A stretch of 64,000 nt of DNA from Synechococcus sp. PROS-9-1. Its GTDB lineage: Bacteria > Cyanobacteriota > Cyanobacteriia > PCC-6307 > Cyanobiaceae. Position numbers and translations under genes: made by a program. The DNA lies in NCBI RefSeq assembly GCF_014279775.1, contig NZ_CP047961.1:1550001-1614000 (forward strand), given 5' to 3'. Shown one piece after another: positions 33,743 through 44,054 of the stretch (the stretch's first letter is position 1; every line of letters starts with the position of its first letter). Below the pieces are notes generated by a model. It ran no database searches. It saw only the letters and a program-made list of their open reading frames with translations, and was not told the origin of the DNA.

Positions 33743-33764
33743 AAGAGGTGATCACTCACCTCTT
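33743..33764 (-). terminator. Rho-independent terminator of rpsN
   Basis: On the minus strand a 9-bp stem (AAGAGGTGA pairing with TCACCTCTT) with a 4-base loop is followed by seven T. It lies 33 bases after the rpsN stop, so it ends the rpmH-to-rpsN transcript or part of it. pnp starts beyond it. Confidence 0.85.
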
Positions 33765-33796
33765 CATTCGATGGGTTGGGAGAGAGTGAACTCAAA

Positions 33797-34099
33797 TCAC
33801 CAGCTGGATTTCACAACACCGGGGAGTTCACCGTTGTGAGCACGCTGACGAAGCTGATTGCGGCAGAGTCCAAAATCGCGATACACACCACGGGGCTTTC
33901 CAGTCGCCCAGCAGCGATTGCGCACACGGTTTGGAGCGCTATTGCGGGGCAAACCCTGGATCTTGCGATGAATCTCTAAACGCTCCATCGGATCTTTAGC
34001 GGCATGGAACGCAGCCATAAGAGCTGCGCGCCTGTCCGAAAACCGAGCGACTATTTTTTTCCGCTTCACATCGCGGGCAATCATCGACTTCTTGGCCAT
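33797..34099 (-). CDS. rpsN: Ribosomal protein uS14
   Basis: 30S ribosomal protein of 100 aa. ATG at 34099 ([15 protein letters not shown]) is the normal S14 start; the frame upstream to 34168 is not used. The long basic helix and the C-terminal [20 protein letters not shown] and [20 protein letters not shown] are diagnostic. It is the long, zinc-free type. Last in the operon before the terminator. Confidence 0.97.
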   Translation of the reverse strand: MAKKSMIARDVKRKKIVARFSDRRAALMAAFHAAKDPMERLEIHRKIQGLPRNSAPNRVRNRCWATGKPRGVYRDFGLCRNQLRQRAHNGELPGVVKSSW

Positions 34100-34142
34100 G
34101 CAGCGAGTGAGATCAGACGTCTTGTGATGGCACTCTATCGGT

Positions 34143-35225
34143 TCACTGTCCAAGCAAGCGCTGAACAACCGAGAGTTGACTTGTATCGCGCACGATCAGA
34201 AGAACACTTAGGCCAACGACGAGCAAAAAGCTGGATTGCATCACGATCAGCTGAAGGCGCTCTGGCATAGGCCGTCCGCGGAGCCCCTCCAAAAGAATGA
34301 ACACCAACTGACCTCCATCAAGAAGCGGCAATGGGAGCGCATTAAGCACTGCGAGATTGATCGAAATCAAAGCCATGAACAGAGCAAGACCACTCCCTCC
34401 CTGACTGGAGAGCTGGGCGCCCATCTCCACGATCTTGACTGGACCACTCACCTGCTGAGCCGTCGTTCCAAAATCAGTGAACAAGGCTCCATATCCGGCC
34501 ACGGTGCGTTGCAAGAGTCCACCGAATTGCTCCGATCCACTCGCGATTGCTTCACCCAAGCCATGGACAGCGCGCGTCGTTCCGCCGAAATTTGCCTGAA
34601 GCTGAGCACCGATGCGTCCCTGCCCTTGATGGTCTTCCGGAGTGAGCTGGATTACGCGAACCAATCCATTCCTCTGCACTTCAAGTGACAGGACTTTGGA
34701 AGGGTTGTCTCGCACTGGCGTAACAGCCTCTTTCACGGCCTTCTCGCCACGACCCAGTGACAATCCTTCAATGCTCAAAATTTGATCACCGGCTTGCAAG
34801 CCCGCTATCTCAGCGGGCTCTCCCTGCTGAACTGCCATCACCATCACCCCCGGATCAGGGTCGCCTGGCACTCCTGCCAAAGCGGTATGTCCTACGAGAA
34901 CCACCCAGGCGAGCAGCAAATTGGCGAGGACCCCTGCGCTAATGACCAGGGCTCTCTGGGGAATCGGGCGGTTGCGCAGAAGATCAGGGTCATCCGCAGG
35001 AATAGGACTGTCGTCTTCGTCGTCAGGGAAGGACACAAATCCGCCAAGCGGAAGAACGCGCAGGGCATAGGTCACACCTCCACGCTCAATTTTCCAAATG
35101 GCAGGGCCAAATCCAATGGAAAACCCGTTTACACGGATGCCTTGAAGTCTGGCTGCAAGAAAGTGACCAGCCTCATGGATCACGATCAGCAGCCCCAGAA
35201 CCAACAGTGCTGCCAGAACGTTCAT
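34143..35225 (-). CDS. rseP: Site-2 protease RseP
   Basis: Intramembrane zinc metalloprotease of 360 aa that cleaves membrane-bound anti-sigma factors or signal peptides. HEAGH at residues 17-21 lies in the first helix, and [15 protein letters not shown] near residue 302 supplies the third zinc ligand. A PDZ domain lies between ([19 protein letters not shown]). The family is also called EcfE/YaeL. It follows serS by 19 bases on the same strand. Confidence 0.95.
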   Translation of the reverse strand: MNVLAALLVLGLLIVIHEAGHFLAARLQGIRVNGFSIGFGPAIWKIERGGVTYALRVLPLGGFVSFPDDEDDSPIPADDPDLLRNRPIPQRALVISAGVLANLLLAWVVLVGHTALAGVPGDPDPGVMVMAVQQGEPAEIAGLQAGDQILSIEGLSLGRGEKAVKEAVTPVRDNPSKVLSLEVQRNGLVRVIQLTPEDHQGQGRIGAQLQANFGGTTRAVHGLGEAIASGSEQFGGLLQRTVAGYGALFTDFGTTAQQVSGPVKIVEMGAQLSSQGGSGLALFMALISINLAVLNALPLPLLDGGQLVFILLEGLRGRPMPERLQLIVMQSSFLLVVGLSVLLIVRDTSQLSVVQRLLGQ

Positions 35226-35244
35226 ATCGGATCCATTAATCGGT

Positions 35245-36543
<1,299 letters not shown>

Positions 36544-36586
36544 CTAAATAGCCTACGTCTCGGTTCAGTACGAACGATCAGAGTTC

Positions 36587-36748
36587 TTAGAGAACTTGTC
36601 CAACCATCACCGCGGCAACAGCCGAGAACAAGGTGATGCCGAGAGCTGTCATTGGGTTCTGCCCCTGAGCGACAGCAACGGTTGTGATCACACCAGCACC
36701 AAGACAGGCCACAGCAAGTTGGGTGGTGAGATCCGAAAAACGATTCAC
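36587..36748 (-). CDS. Small membrane protein (53 aa), GTG start
   Basis: GTG at 36748 starts MNRFSDLTTQLAVACLGAGV. The frame is open further to 36790, where the residues look weaker. Two hydrophobic segments (LAVACLGAGVITTVAVA and TALGITLFSAVAAVMVG) with a short polar loop (QGQNPM) indicate a two-helix membrane protein. Function unknown. It lies between ycf46 and serS on the same strand. Confidence 0.6.
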   Translation of the reverse strand: MNRFSDLTTQLAVACLGAGVITTVAVAQGQNPMTALGITLFSAVAAVMVGQVL

Positions 36749-36819
36749 GTACAAAGAGGCGCTATTCACAAAACATACGGAGGTCCCCAAACGTTGTCTG
36801 GACGCATGCCCCTGCTTCG

Positions 36820-38319
36820 TTACCCCCTGTCAGGGTTCGTTACCAGTCGCAATGAAGCTGGCCGTGCCCGGCCGCTACTAGCCCATTGCTTGAGGCCTTC
36901 CAATTGTTCTTTAGCGGTGCGCGAAAGAGGAACCAATTGAGCCGCAGCTTGAATTAAATCGGACTCAGCCAATTCACGGCCCTCCGCAAAGGCGAGGTGC
37001 ATTGCTTCGATCACCGTTTGCTCTAGCTCTGCACCGGAGTAACCATCCGTCCGGTCCACGACGGTTTCAACAGGAAGGAGGAGACCTGGCCGTCTGCGAC
37101 TGATATGCAATTCCATGATGCTCTGACGTTCAGAGCGAGCTGGCATATCAAGGAGAAAAATCTCGTCGAAGCGGCCCTTCCTTAGGAGTTCAGCGGGGAG
37201 CCTCTCCACTCCATTGGCTGTGGCCACAACAAACACAGGAGACGTTTTCTCCGCCATCCAGGTCAGAACGGTGGCCAACACCCGTTGGCTGGTTCCGCCA
37301 TCACTTCGGCCGTCGCTGCCAAATCCTTTGTCGATCTCATCAATCCAAAGCACGCAAGGAGCCATCGCTTCAGCCCTTTGAATCATTTCGCGCGTGCGTG
37401 CTTCGCTCGCTCCAACGAGTCCTGCAAAAAGACGCCCCACATCCAAACGCAGGAGTGGCATCGACCAGCTGTGGGCAATCACTCGCGCCGTCAGCGATTT
37501 ACCCGTTCCCTGCGGTCCGACCAAGAGAACACCACGAGGGAGGGGTAAACCAAAGCGCCTGGCCTCATCACTGAAGGCACGATGACGTTGCTCTAACCAC
37601 TGCTTGAGAGCCTCCAGCCCGCCAATATCTGCGGGGGTGGCATCTGTACGGCAGAACTCCAGCACTTCACTGCGAGCCAAAGCGAGGCGCTTCTCCTCCA
37701 ACACGTCAGCAAGGTCCTGGCGTCCGAGCTCACCGCGCTGAGCCAACGCCTTCGCCGCCACGTGCCGAACCCGTGATTCACTCAATCCGCAGCAGGCATG
37801 GGTGAGCTCCTCAAGCACCTCGCTATTGAGAGGCGATCCTGTTGCCTTGGAAATATTCCCAAGCAGGGTCATCAGTTCCTGCTCTTGCGGAAGGGGTAAG
37901 TCGAGCAGGGTGAGGGCTTCTTCCAAATCGGGTGGCGGCGTCCAGCTGCCACAACCGAGCACGAGGGTGTGAGGGCGTCCACGCAACAAACTTGTGAGAT
38001 TGCGCAGCATGCGGGCGATACCCGGGTCATCGCAGAAGCGATGCACATCTTTGAGCAAAAGCAGCGTGGGGCTGTTGCCATCTAGATCCTGCAACCACTG
38101 CAAAACAAGCATCGGCTGGCGAGCACCGAGTCCCTCGCTGCCAAGCACGCCTGACAGGCCGCTCACAAAGTCCCAAGACGCCAGCCGACGCCCTGGCAAG
38201 CGTTCTGCCGCCTGGCTCAGCAGAGATTCAACGCGCTCCTCCTCGTGGCTGCGAATCCAAATCAGAGGGGTCCCCGCGCGAATGAGCAGATCGAGTTGTT
38301 GTGCCCACTGTTCAGTCAT
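36820..38319 (-). CDS. ycf46: Ycf46-type AAA ATPase
   Basis: AAA protein of 499 aa, conserved in cyanobacteria and red-algal plastids; reported to be linked to CO2 uptake and photosynthesis. Walker A is GPQGTGKSLTAR and Walker B VLWIDEIDKGFG, with the arginine-finger region RKGRFDEIFLLDMP. The N-terminal half is a degenerate AAA-like domain (LDLLIRAGTPLIWIRSHEEER). Start overlaps the DUF177 gene stop by 8 bases, as expected for a coupled operon. Confidence 0.9.
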   Translation of the reverse strand: MTEQWAQQLDLLIRAGTPLIWIRSHEEERVESLLSQAAERLPGRRLASWDFVSGLSGVLGSEGLGARQPMLVLQWLQDLDGNSPTLLLLKDVHRFCDDPGIARMLRNLTSLLRGRPHTLVLGCGSWTPPPDLEEALTLLDLPLPQEQELMTLLGNISKATGSPLNSEVLEELTHACCGLSESRVRHVAAKALAQRGELGRQDLADVLEEKRLALARSEVLEFCRTDATPADIGGLEALKQWLEQRHRAFSDEARRFGLPLPRGVLLVGPQGTGKSLTARVIAHSWSMPLLRLDVGRLFAGLVGASEARTREMIQRAEAMAPCVLWIDEIDKGFGSDGRSDGGTSQRVLATVLTWMAEKTSPVFVVATANGVERLPAELLRKGRFDEIFLLDMPARSERQSIMELHISRRRPGLLLPVETVVDRTDGYSGAELEQTVIEAMHLAFAEGRELAESDLIQAAAQLVPLSRTAKEQLEGLKQWASSGRARPASLRLVTNPDRG

Positions 38320-38863
38320 GTGTCACCTCCGACTCCTCGCCTGGGTCAGAGCGCAAGCTCAAGAGAGCCTGCCAACGCGGATCGGCAGACGGCGTCACCG
38401 AAGCAGAAAGCTCTTGGTTGACCAATTGAGGCATTCCTGGGCAACCATCACCGCAGAAATTTACAGCTGGCAGTTGAAGACTCAATTGCTCAAACACCCA
38501 TCGTTCTGGTTGAAAGCTGCCCCTTGGATCCAGGCACTCAACAAGTCCATCCACGGAAGAGACATCCAGGCCCTCTTCCGTCATCTCCGCTGCAGCTTCA
38601 CTATCACCAAGCCAGATCAGCTCGGTGGTCCCCATAGACAACTTGCGATTGAACTGATTCAGGCAGCGATCGCAGCAGAGGCACACGATGGTCTGTGCTG
38701 AACCGGAGACCTCAAGAATATTGCCGCGATGCTCGGCCCGAATGGTTCCGCGAACTGGGGTGAGGGAGGGCATCTCATCCAGTTGGCCTTCGAATTCCCA
38801 ATTACGAACGGAACCAAGAGCTTGCAGCTCGCGAAGGGGAACGGGCTCAAGCCCAGGGATCAT
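38312..38863 (-). CDS. DUF177 (YceD) protein
   Basis: A 183-aa protein of the YceD family, which in bacteria and plastids is linked to 23S rRNA accumulation. The characteristic cysteines are visible: [11 protein letters not shown] and FCGDGCPG, probably a zinc site. The C-terminus ([10 protein letters not shown]) is also typical. Overlaps ycf46 by 8 bases and yidC by 4 bases, in the block with ribosome-related genes. Confidence 0.85.
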   Translation of the reverse strand: MIPGLEPVPLRELQALGSVRNWEFEGQLDEMPSLTPVRGTIRAEHRGNILEVSGSAQTIVCLCCDRCLNQFNRKLSMGTTELIWLGDSEAAAEMTEEGLDVSSVDGLVECLDPRGSFQPERWVFEQLSLQLPAVNFCGDGCPGMPQLVNQELSASVTPSADPRWQALLSLRSDPGEESEVTHD

Positions 38864-40008
38864 TTGTTTCCGCCTTTGGGCTCAAAAGGCATGCGTCCTG
38901 ACGTAGATCCACCACCTGCGGAGGCCGCTGCAGGCTGGGAATTCTGCAGTCTTTGGTCATCAAGAATCGACTGAAGATTTTCCGGCAGAGCCTCGCGAGT
39001 AAGCAGAAACGTTTGTAGCGCCTGAAAAATATTGGCGATCACCATGTAGAGCAAAACACCGGCAGGGAGGGGGAAGAACAAGAACATCCCTGTGATCATC
39101 ACAGGAGTGATCTTGTTAGCGGTGGACTGCTGCGGATTGGCAGGCATTCCCATTCCGGAGAGAAGCTGGGAAGCAAACAAGCTCAGACCGAATGCTCCAA
39201 TGAGAATTGCGATGTCCCAATTGATCGCACCCTCGGTGTAGAAGCCAACCTGACCGAGGGCTTTGATGAACAAGAAGCCGCTGCGGGCTGCCAATCCTGT
39301 GATTTTTCCTTCAACGGTTGCATCGCCGGTTGTGAGGGCCGTAATCGTTCCCGTCTCACTCACGCTGACAATGCCCTCTCCCTTGGTAACCGTCCAAGTT
39401 GGAAGGAATCTTTGGCCGTTATCAACACCTGAAATCACATTCCGGAAACTCTCTCCACTGCGGGTCTCGAGCTGAATCGGAACGGTCTCTCCAGCGCCGA
39501 TCTTGGTACCGCCAGGAAGGCTCGCGATGATGGGGACGTGATTCGTTTCTGTAATGAAGATCGAATGACTGGCGCTGGTGAAAGGCTTGGGCTCAACAGC
39601 GGCAATCTGATCAGCGGGAAGCACCTTGAGATTGAGGGTGTAGGGCACATCCGCGAAAGGTGATCCCCGCAAAGTCGCGAACAGCGCAAACAAAATGGGC
39701 ATCTGAACGAGCAGCGGCAAGCAGCCCGCCAGCGGGCTGCCAAACTCCTTCATCAACTTTCCGAGTTCGGCTTGCTGCTTTTTGGGATCACTTGCGTAGC
39801 GGGCCTTGATCTCAGCCTGGCGCTTCTGCATCACAGGCTGGGCGATGCGCATGCGTCTAGCGCTGCGAATTGACCCTGCGCTGAGAGGGAACAATGCAAG
39901 GCGAATTACCACCGTGAGGGCCACGATCGCCAGGCCATAGCTCGGGACCAATCCGTAGAAAAAATCCAGGATTGGCAGCAGCAGATTGTCGGAGATGTAC
40001 CCGATCAC
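38860..40008 (-). CDS. yidC: Membrane protein insertase YidC
   Basis: Inserts proteins into the thylakoid and plasma membranes with or without SecYEG; 382 aa. The helices and family motifs are present ([40 protein letters not shown] near 90-115). The large extra-membrane loop lies between. Late helices show [20 protein letters not shown] and [21 protein letters not shown] Gly/Ser-rich tail ends it. The gene order rpmH-rnpA-(PH protein)-yidC is the classical one. Confidence 0.95.
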   Translation of the reverse strand: MIGYISDNLLLPILDFFYGLVPSYGLAIVALTVVIRLALFPLSAGSIRSARRMRIAQPVMQKRQAEIKARYASDPKKQQAELGKLMKEFGSPLAGCLPLLVQMPILFALFATLRGSPFADVPYTLNLKVLPADQIAAVEPKPFTSASHSIFITETNHVPIIASLPGGTKIGAGETVPIQLETRSGESFRNVISGVDNGQRFLPTWTVTKGEGIVSVSETGTITALTTGDATVEGKITGLAARSGFLFIKALGQVGFYTEGAINWDIAILIGAFGLSLFASQLLSGMGMPANPQQSTANKITPVMITGMFLFFPLPAGVLLYMVIANIFQALQTFLLTREALPENLQSILDDQRLQNSQPAAASAGGGSTSGRMPFEPKGGNK

Positions 40009-40098
40009 GATGGCGTTCCGAGTGGTTGGTGAATGTTGATGCCAGTGTGCAACAGCACAGGGGCTTCTGTGGCAATTCGCTTGAGGCGAACACCTAAC

Positions 40099-40515
40099 TC
40101 AGGCAGCAAAGCCCTTGCTGTCTTCGTCCTTCTCACTCGCGTTTTCACGTCGGGCACGGATGCGCTCTTCGATGAAAGCCTCCAGCTCCCGGAACCGTGG
40201 GACCGAGCGCAATTCCAGGCGTGATCCGTCTGTCAAGACAAGAACCATGTCACCCCAGGCCCCAAAGCCACGCGACACGCTGCGAACTTCACGCACCTGA
40301 CTAAAGACCACCTGGCTGCGATCCCGTCCCATCCAGCCGCCAGTCACAGAAATCCGACGACTGGTGATGTTGAAACGCAACCAGACCGCACGAACAATCG
40401 CTCCAACCGCAAAGGGCAGACCGATCAAGGTCAGTCCAAGCAAAAGATTGAAGATCAAGTCACCGCGAGCTGGACCCCCTTCGTAGAAGGTCTCTTCTTG
40501 GATGGAAGTTGGCAT
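40099..40515 (-). CDS. PH-domain (bPH2/YdbS-like) membrane protein
   Basis: ATG at 40515, just after the rnpA stop, gives 138 aa (MPTSIQEETFYEGGPARGDL). A hydrophobic pair (LIFNLLLGLTLIGLPFAVGA) is followed by a bacterial PH domain (TSRRISVTGGWMGRDRSQVVF; VREVRSVSRGFGAWGDMVLV). The charged C-terminal tail (ENASEKDEDSKG) is cytoplasmic. Membrane-associated with unknown ligand; its place between rnpA and yidC is common in cyanobacteria. Confidence 0.8.
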   Translation of the reverse strand: MPTSIQEETFYEGGPARGDLIFNLLLGLTLIGLPFAVGAIVRAVWLRFNITSRRISVTGGWMGRDRSQVVFSQVREVRSVSRGFGAWGDMVLVLTDGSRLELRSVPRFRELEAFIEERIRARRENASEKDEDSKGFAA

Positions 40516-40517
40516 TG

Positions 40518-40907
40518 CTAATACCCCGCTTGTTGGAGCAATCTGTCGCATTCTTCCAGGACGGGGGCATCTTTGACCTCTGCGCCGGGTTTAAGGCTGA
40601 TCAAAACCCAGGTATTGGAGTGCTGAAACGACTGCTCAAAATGCTCACGTAAATGGTCGTGCAACAGGCGTCTCAGCCGATTACGGATGACAGCCCGTTT
40701 ACTGACCTTGCTACTAATCACCACAGCACATCGGCAAACAGCCGTCTCGCCCTTCTGCTCGACAGGGCGACACTCCCAACGCAGAAGCCTCGGCATCGCC
40801 GAGGCTTTACGCAGAGTCATCAACGATCCCTGGAAGCGCTGACCGCTGCGATGCAAATAATCGAAACAGCGGTGACCGCGCAATCGCATTGACGTCGGAA
40901 GCACCAT
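40518..40907 (-). CDS. rnpA: Ribonuclease P protein component
   Basis: Protein subunit that helps RNase P RNA to mature tRNA 5' ends. ATG at 40907 gives 129 aa (MVLPTSMRLRGHRCFDYLHR). The RNR motif KRAVIRNRLRRLL and the RCAVVISSKVSKRAVIRNR strand are diagnostic. The gene lies just downstream of rpmH, as in most bacteria. Confidence 0.95.
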   Translation of the reverse strand: MVLPTSMRLRGHRCFDYLHRSGQRFQGSLMTLRKASAMPRLLRWECRPVEQKGETAVCRCAVVISSKVSKRAVIRNRLRRLLHDHLREHFEQSFQHSNTWVLISLKPGAEVKDAPVLEECDRLLQQAGY

Positions 40908-40959
40908 CGAAATTCGTTCAAACGTCACCCTTCAAGGGGCTAGGCGTTGCTGATCAGGC

Positions 40960-41097
40960 TCAAGCAGCTAAGCGTGAACGTCCACGCTTACGACGCGTTC
41001 GAATCACCCGGCGGCCGGTGTGAGATCGCATGCGAACACGGAAACCAGAGACGCGTTTGCGCTTACGGCTGGTGCCACCAAAAGTTCGTTTGGTCAT
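40960..41097 (-). CDS. rpmH: Ribosomal protein bL34
   Basis: A 45-aa basic protein, [20 protein letters not shown], continuing with [20 protein letters not shown]. The family core RTRRKRGR and the C-terminal SRLAA are clear. It is the first gene of the minus-strand housekeeping block. Too short for most gene finders, but unmistakable. Confidence 0.97.
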   Translation of the reverse strand: MTKRTFGGTSRKRKRVSGFRVRMRSHTGRRVIRTRRKRGRSRLAA

Positions 41098-41151
41098 GGA
41101 TTCACTCCGGCGCCCAGCCTTTCATCAGTAGAAGAGCTTATCAGCCAATGC

Positions 41152-41742
41152 TTAGTCGATACTGAAGTTCCAGCTTCCTAAGTAGCCGGCCACTGGGACG
41201 TCTCCAGGAGCCTGTGCCAGAGCATTTAACTGAAACATCCCAGATTGATTGGGATTGAAGATCGTCATCGACACGGCGTAGGTGTCTTCAGTGGGAATCG
41301 GAGTTTCAGGGAAAACCTCAATCGCCGTTTGGTTCTCACTGACTTCGAAAACAGCAGGGATGACCTCTTCGCAACGGCTTCTGCTGAGCATGCCGCCCTT
41401 CTTCATCTTGCAGAGCTCCAATTTGTTTGGACGGATCTTTGCGTTGAAGTAATCAGGAATGGTGATGGTCAATTTCAGGATCGCGGTTTTGCGATCTTTC
41501 GGCCGAAGCATCAGGAAGTATTCCGATCGCTCGCGTTTACGGTCGCTCGTTTGGACGTAGTACAACTTGCGATAGTTTCTATCGCTTTCCCAGCGAAACT
41601 CCATCAAAGAGGGGGTGTTCTGAGCTTGAACAGCAACCGGTTGGAGCATCTCAACCACCGAAGCAGAAGCAACAACTCCGCAACCGATCACCCCCGCAAC
41701 AACGGCAAGGCGGCGGATCGGGGTCTTAGGCGAAAGGTCCAT
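41152..41742 (-). CDS. DUF2808 secreted protein, copy 2
   Basis: A 196-aa exported protein. The signal-type N-terminus (RRLAVVAGVIGCGVVASASV then VQAQ) leads into the DUF2808 fold: FRWESDRNYRKLYYVQTS, KLTITIPDYFNAKIRPNKLE, FPETPIPTEDTYAVSMTIFN. One Cys pair is visible (ELCKMKK and SRCEE). Homologous in pattern to the 25804 gene but not adjacent. Function unknown; the family is common in cyanobacteria. Confidence 0.8.
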   Translation of the reverse strand: MDLSPKTPIRRLAVVAGVIGCGVVASASVVEMLQPVAVQAQNTPSLMEFRWESDRNYRKLYYVQTSDRKRERSEYFLMLRPKDRKTAILKLTITIPDYFNAKIRPNKLELCKMKKGGMLSRSRCEEVIPAVFEVSENQTAIEVFPETPIPTEDTYAVSMTIFNPNQSGMFQLNALAQAPGDVPVAGYLGSWNFSID

Positions 41743-41841
41743 TAATTCAGCTGGTGAAAATAATCACCGCAATGGTTAGTTCCCATGATTGTCCTAAGGA
41801 CAGGCAGCGGCATGGGGTTAGAAGGGCCGGCGTGGCATCTG

Positions 41842-42243
41842 TCAGTTGTTACTGGATCGGTCTGGCCTGAGGCGGCTGGCTTCCCCAAGGTAGGCGTGGC
41901 GAAGCTCCTGATCTTCTGGCATCCAGGCGTGGGCCAGAAGACGAATGCACCTGGCCAAGTCACCCTCAACAGCCATCTGCTGACAATCGAGGAGGGCCAC
42001 CCCATCCCAACCTTCGCGGCGCCTTGCAACGGCAGCTGGAAAACACGCATCCAGATCGGTCGTCACAGAAAACGTGATCGAAACGATGCAGTCCGGATTC
42101 AGAGCGTTGTGTTTCACCAGAGCGTCCATCAGTTCAGAGACCGCCTGCTCAATCGCAACAACTGTGTTGGCGCTGCAGGTGGTCGCACCACGTAAGCCGC
42201 GCAAGGCCAATCCGCTCTCCATGGTCATGGCCGAAACAACCAC
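41842..42243 (-). CDS. aroH: Chorismate mutase, AroH type
   Basis: Converts chorismate to prephenate for phenylalanine and tyrosine. The 133-aa length and the sequence GLALRGLRGATTCSANTVVA, SITFSVTTDLDACFPAAVAR and a late RHAYLGEASRLRPD fit the AroH family (Bacillus type). The active-site Arg and Cys-type positions are present. The start overlaps the sppA stop by 19 bases. Confidence 0.93.
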   Translation of the reverse strand: MVVSAMTMESGLALRGLRGATTCSANTVVAIEQAVSELMDALVKHNALNPDCIVSITFSVTTDLDACFPAAVARRREGWDGVALLDCQQMAVEGDLARCIRLLAHAWMPEDQELRHAYLGEASRLRPDRSSNN

Positions 42244-43046
42244 AAAGGTTGACCACTCAGCTCCATTTCAACCGTGACAAGCTCCTGAAGTCGTACGAGC
42301 AGATTGGACCCTGACAACCCTTGCAGCAATGGCTTACGGGGTTTTCCAAGTGTCACTACGCGGCAGCGCTCCTCATCCAGATCAGCCAACTGTGCCGCAA
42401 GCACCCTTGCGCGCTCTTCGTCACCCAGCTCATCCACGAGACCAAGATCTTTGGCCTGAGCACCACTGAATACCCGACCGTCAGCAAACTCGCGAACGCG
42501 GCTTGGATCAAGCTTTCGTCCTTCTGCAACGGCCGCCACAAATTGCTCATAGCTGCTATCAATCAGAGCTTGAAGCAGCTCACGCTCTTCTACGCCAAGA
42601 GCGCGATCCGGAGAAAGGATGTCTTTGAAAGCACCGCTTTTTACCGTTTCAAATTTGACACCAACGCGATCCAGCAATTTGGACAGGTTGTTGCCGCGAA
42701 GAATCACACCGATGGACCCGGTGATCGTGCCTGGATTGGACACGATCGTGTCTGCAGCAACACCCACATAAACCCCACCAGATGCAGAGATATTTCCGAA
42801 GCTGGCGACAACATGACAGCCTTTTTCGCGCAGCCTGAGCAAGGCTGCGTGAATCTCCTGGCTGTCGCCAACAGTCCCTCCAGGGCTATCAATTCGCAGC
42901 AACAGTGCAGGGAATTCCCGTTCCTGAACCTCTTTTAGCGCTTTAAGGACGCGACGGCGCGTGGAGCCAGTGATCGCCCCCTCAATGGCGATCCTCGCCA
43001 TCGTTCGCCGGGACTTGCGGCGCCAGGGCCAGATCATGACGGTCAA
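42225..43046 (-). CDS. sppA: Signal peptide peptidase SppA (short form)
   Basis: Membrane-linked serine protease of the S49 family that degrades released signal peptides. The 273-aa protein has ALLLRIDSPGGTVGDSQEIH, then the nucleophile in GNISASGGVYVGVAADTIVS and the NPGTITGSIGVILRG stretch. This is the single-domain type. The start may be the second Met (MIWPWRRKSRRTM). Divergent from the EamA transporter. Confidence 0.92.
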   Translation of the reverse strand: MTVMIWPWRRKSRRTMARIAIEGAITGSTRRRVLKALKEVQEREFPALLLRIDSPGGTVGDSQEIHAALLRLREKGCHVVASFGNISASGGVYVGVAADTIVSNPGTITGSIGVILRGNNLSKLLDRVGVKFETVKSGAFKDILSPDRALGVEERELLQALIDSSYEQFVAAVAEGRKLDPSRVREFADGRVFSGAQAKDLGLVDELGDEERARVLAAQLADLDEERCRVVTLGKPRKPLLQGLSGSNLLVRLQELVTVEMELSGQPLWLFRP

Positions 43047-43091
43047 TCGAACACGTCTAGATCTTAAAAAGGAGCCTGTTCGCAGCAGCCC

Positions 43092-44054
43092 ATGGGATCT
43101 CTCCGCCGAGGGCTGCTGATGGTCCTTCCGTTCGTCCTCTGGGGAACGGCGATGACAGCAATGGCTCCTCTGGTCAGCACAGGAGGTCCGATTCTGGTGT
43201 CCTGCCTGAGGCTGCTCCCGGCTGGAATCGTAGTGATCGCCGTTGTTCCACTCCTCGGGCGTTCATTAGCGATTGATCCTGGAGATCGGGGTTGGTTTCT
43301 CCTGTTCACCCTGATTGATGCCCTGCTGTTTCAGATCTGCCTCGCCCGCGGACTCGAAGGCACTGGCGCCGGCCTCGGTTCAGTGTTGATTGATTCTCAG
43401 CCCTTGATGGTTGCACTGCTCGCCCGCTGGCTTTTTGCAGAAACGATCAATCCCATCGGTTGGATGGGATTGGTTCTTGGTCTGGTGGGAATTGTCTGTC
43501 TGGGCGTTCCCCAACCGCTTCTTCAGCACTGGTGGCTGTTGGGTGAGGGGGTGTCATTTCAATCGGGTTGGCAGGCTGGAACGGGCTGGATGTTGGCTGC
43601 TGCCATTGCGATGGCTGTGGGCACCGTTCTAAGTCGATTTGCCTGCCGAAACAGTGATCCTGTGGCCGTCACGGGGTGGCACATGCTGCTGGGGGGACTC
43701 CCCTTGCTGATTTGGCATGGCCTCGACGGAGCCTTCCCGTTGATTCCTCCTTGGTCCGCCTTTGCTTGGACGCAAATGGCCTACGCATCACTGATGGGAG
43801 GGGCCGTGGCCTACGCCCTATTTTTCTGGTTTGCCAGTCGTGAAGACCTCACAGGGTTCACCACACTCGGATTTCTCACACCCGTTTTTGCACTTGTTTC
43901 CGGGGGTCTGTTGTTGCAAGAACGACTCAACAGCCTTCAATGGTTGGCGGTGCTTTTGGTTCTGATTTCGGTGGTATTGGTGAGCCAACGCAAACGTCTC
44001 TGGGAGCCGGTTGTTCTCGTAAACGAACCCCAGCAAAACGATCTCGGAGCATGA
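43092..44054 (+). CDS. EamA-family transporter (10 helices)
   Basis: Drug/metabolite exporter-type membrane protein of 320 aa. The two EamA repeats are visible, with about ten helices (LLMVLPFVLWGTAMTAMAPL; FAWTQMAYASLMGGAVAYAL). Substrate unknown; related proteins export amino acids or metabolites. The stop overlaps the ATG of the next gene, so the three genes to 47007 are one operon, and a role with envelope glycans is possible. Confidence 0.85.
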   Translation: MGSLRRGLLMVLPFVLWGTAMTAMAPLVSTGGPILVSCLRLLPAGIVVIAVVPLLGRSLAIDPGDRGWFLLFTLIDALLFQICLARGLEGTGAGLGSVLIDSQPLMVALLARWLFAETINPIGWMGLVLGLVGIVCLGVPQPLLQHWWLLGEGVSFQSGWQAGTGWMLAAAIAMAVGTVLSRFACRNSDPVAVTGWHMLLGGLPLLIWHGLDGAFPLIPPWSAFAWTQMAYASLMGGAVAYALFFWFASREDLTGFTTLGFLTPVFALVSGGLLLQERLNSLQWLAVLLVLISVVLVSQRKRLWEPVVLVNEPQQNDLGA

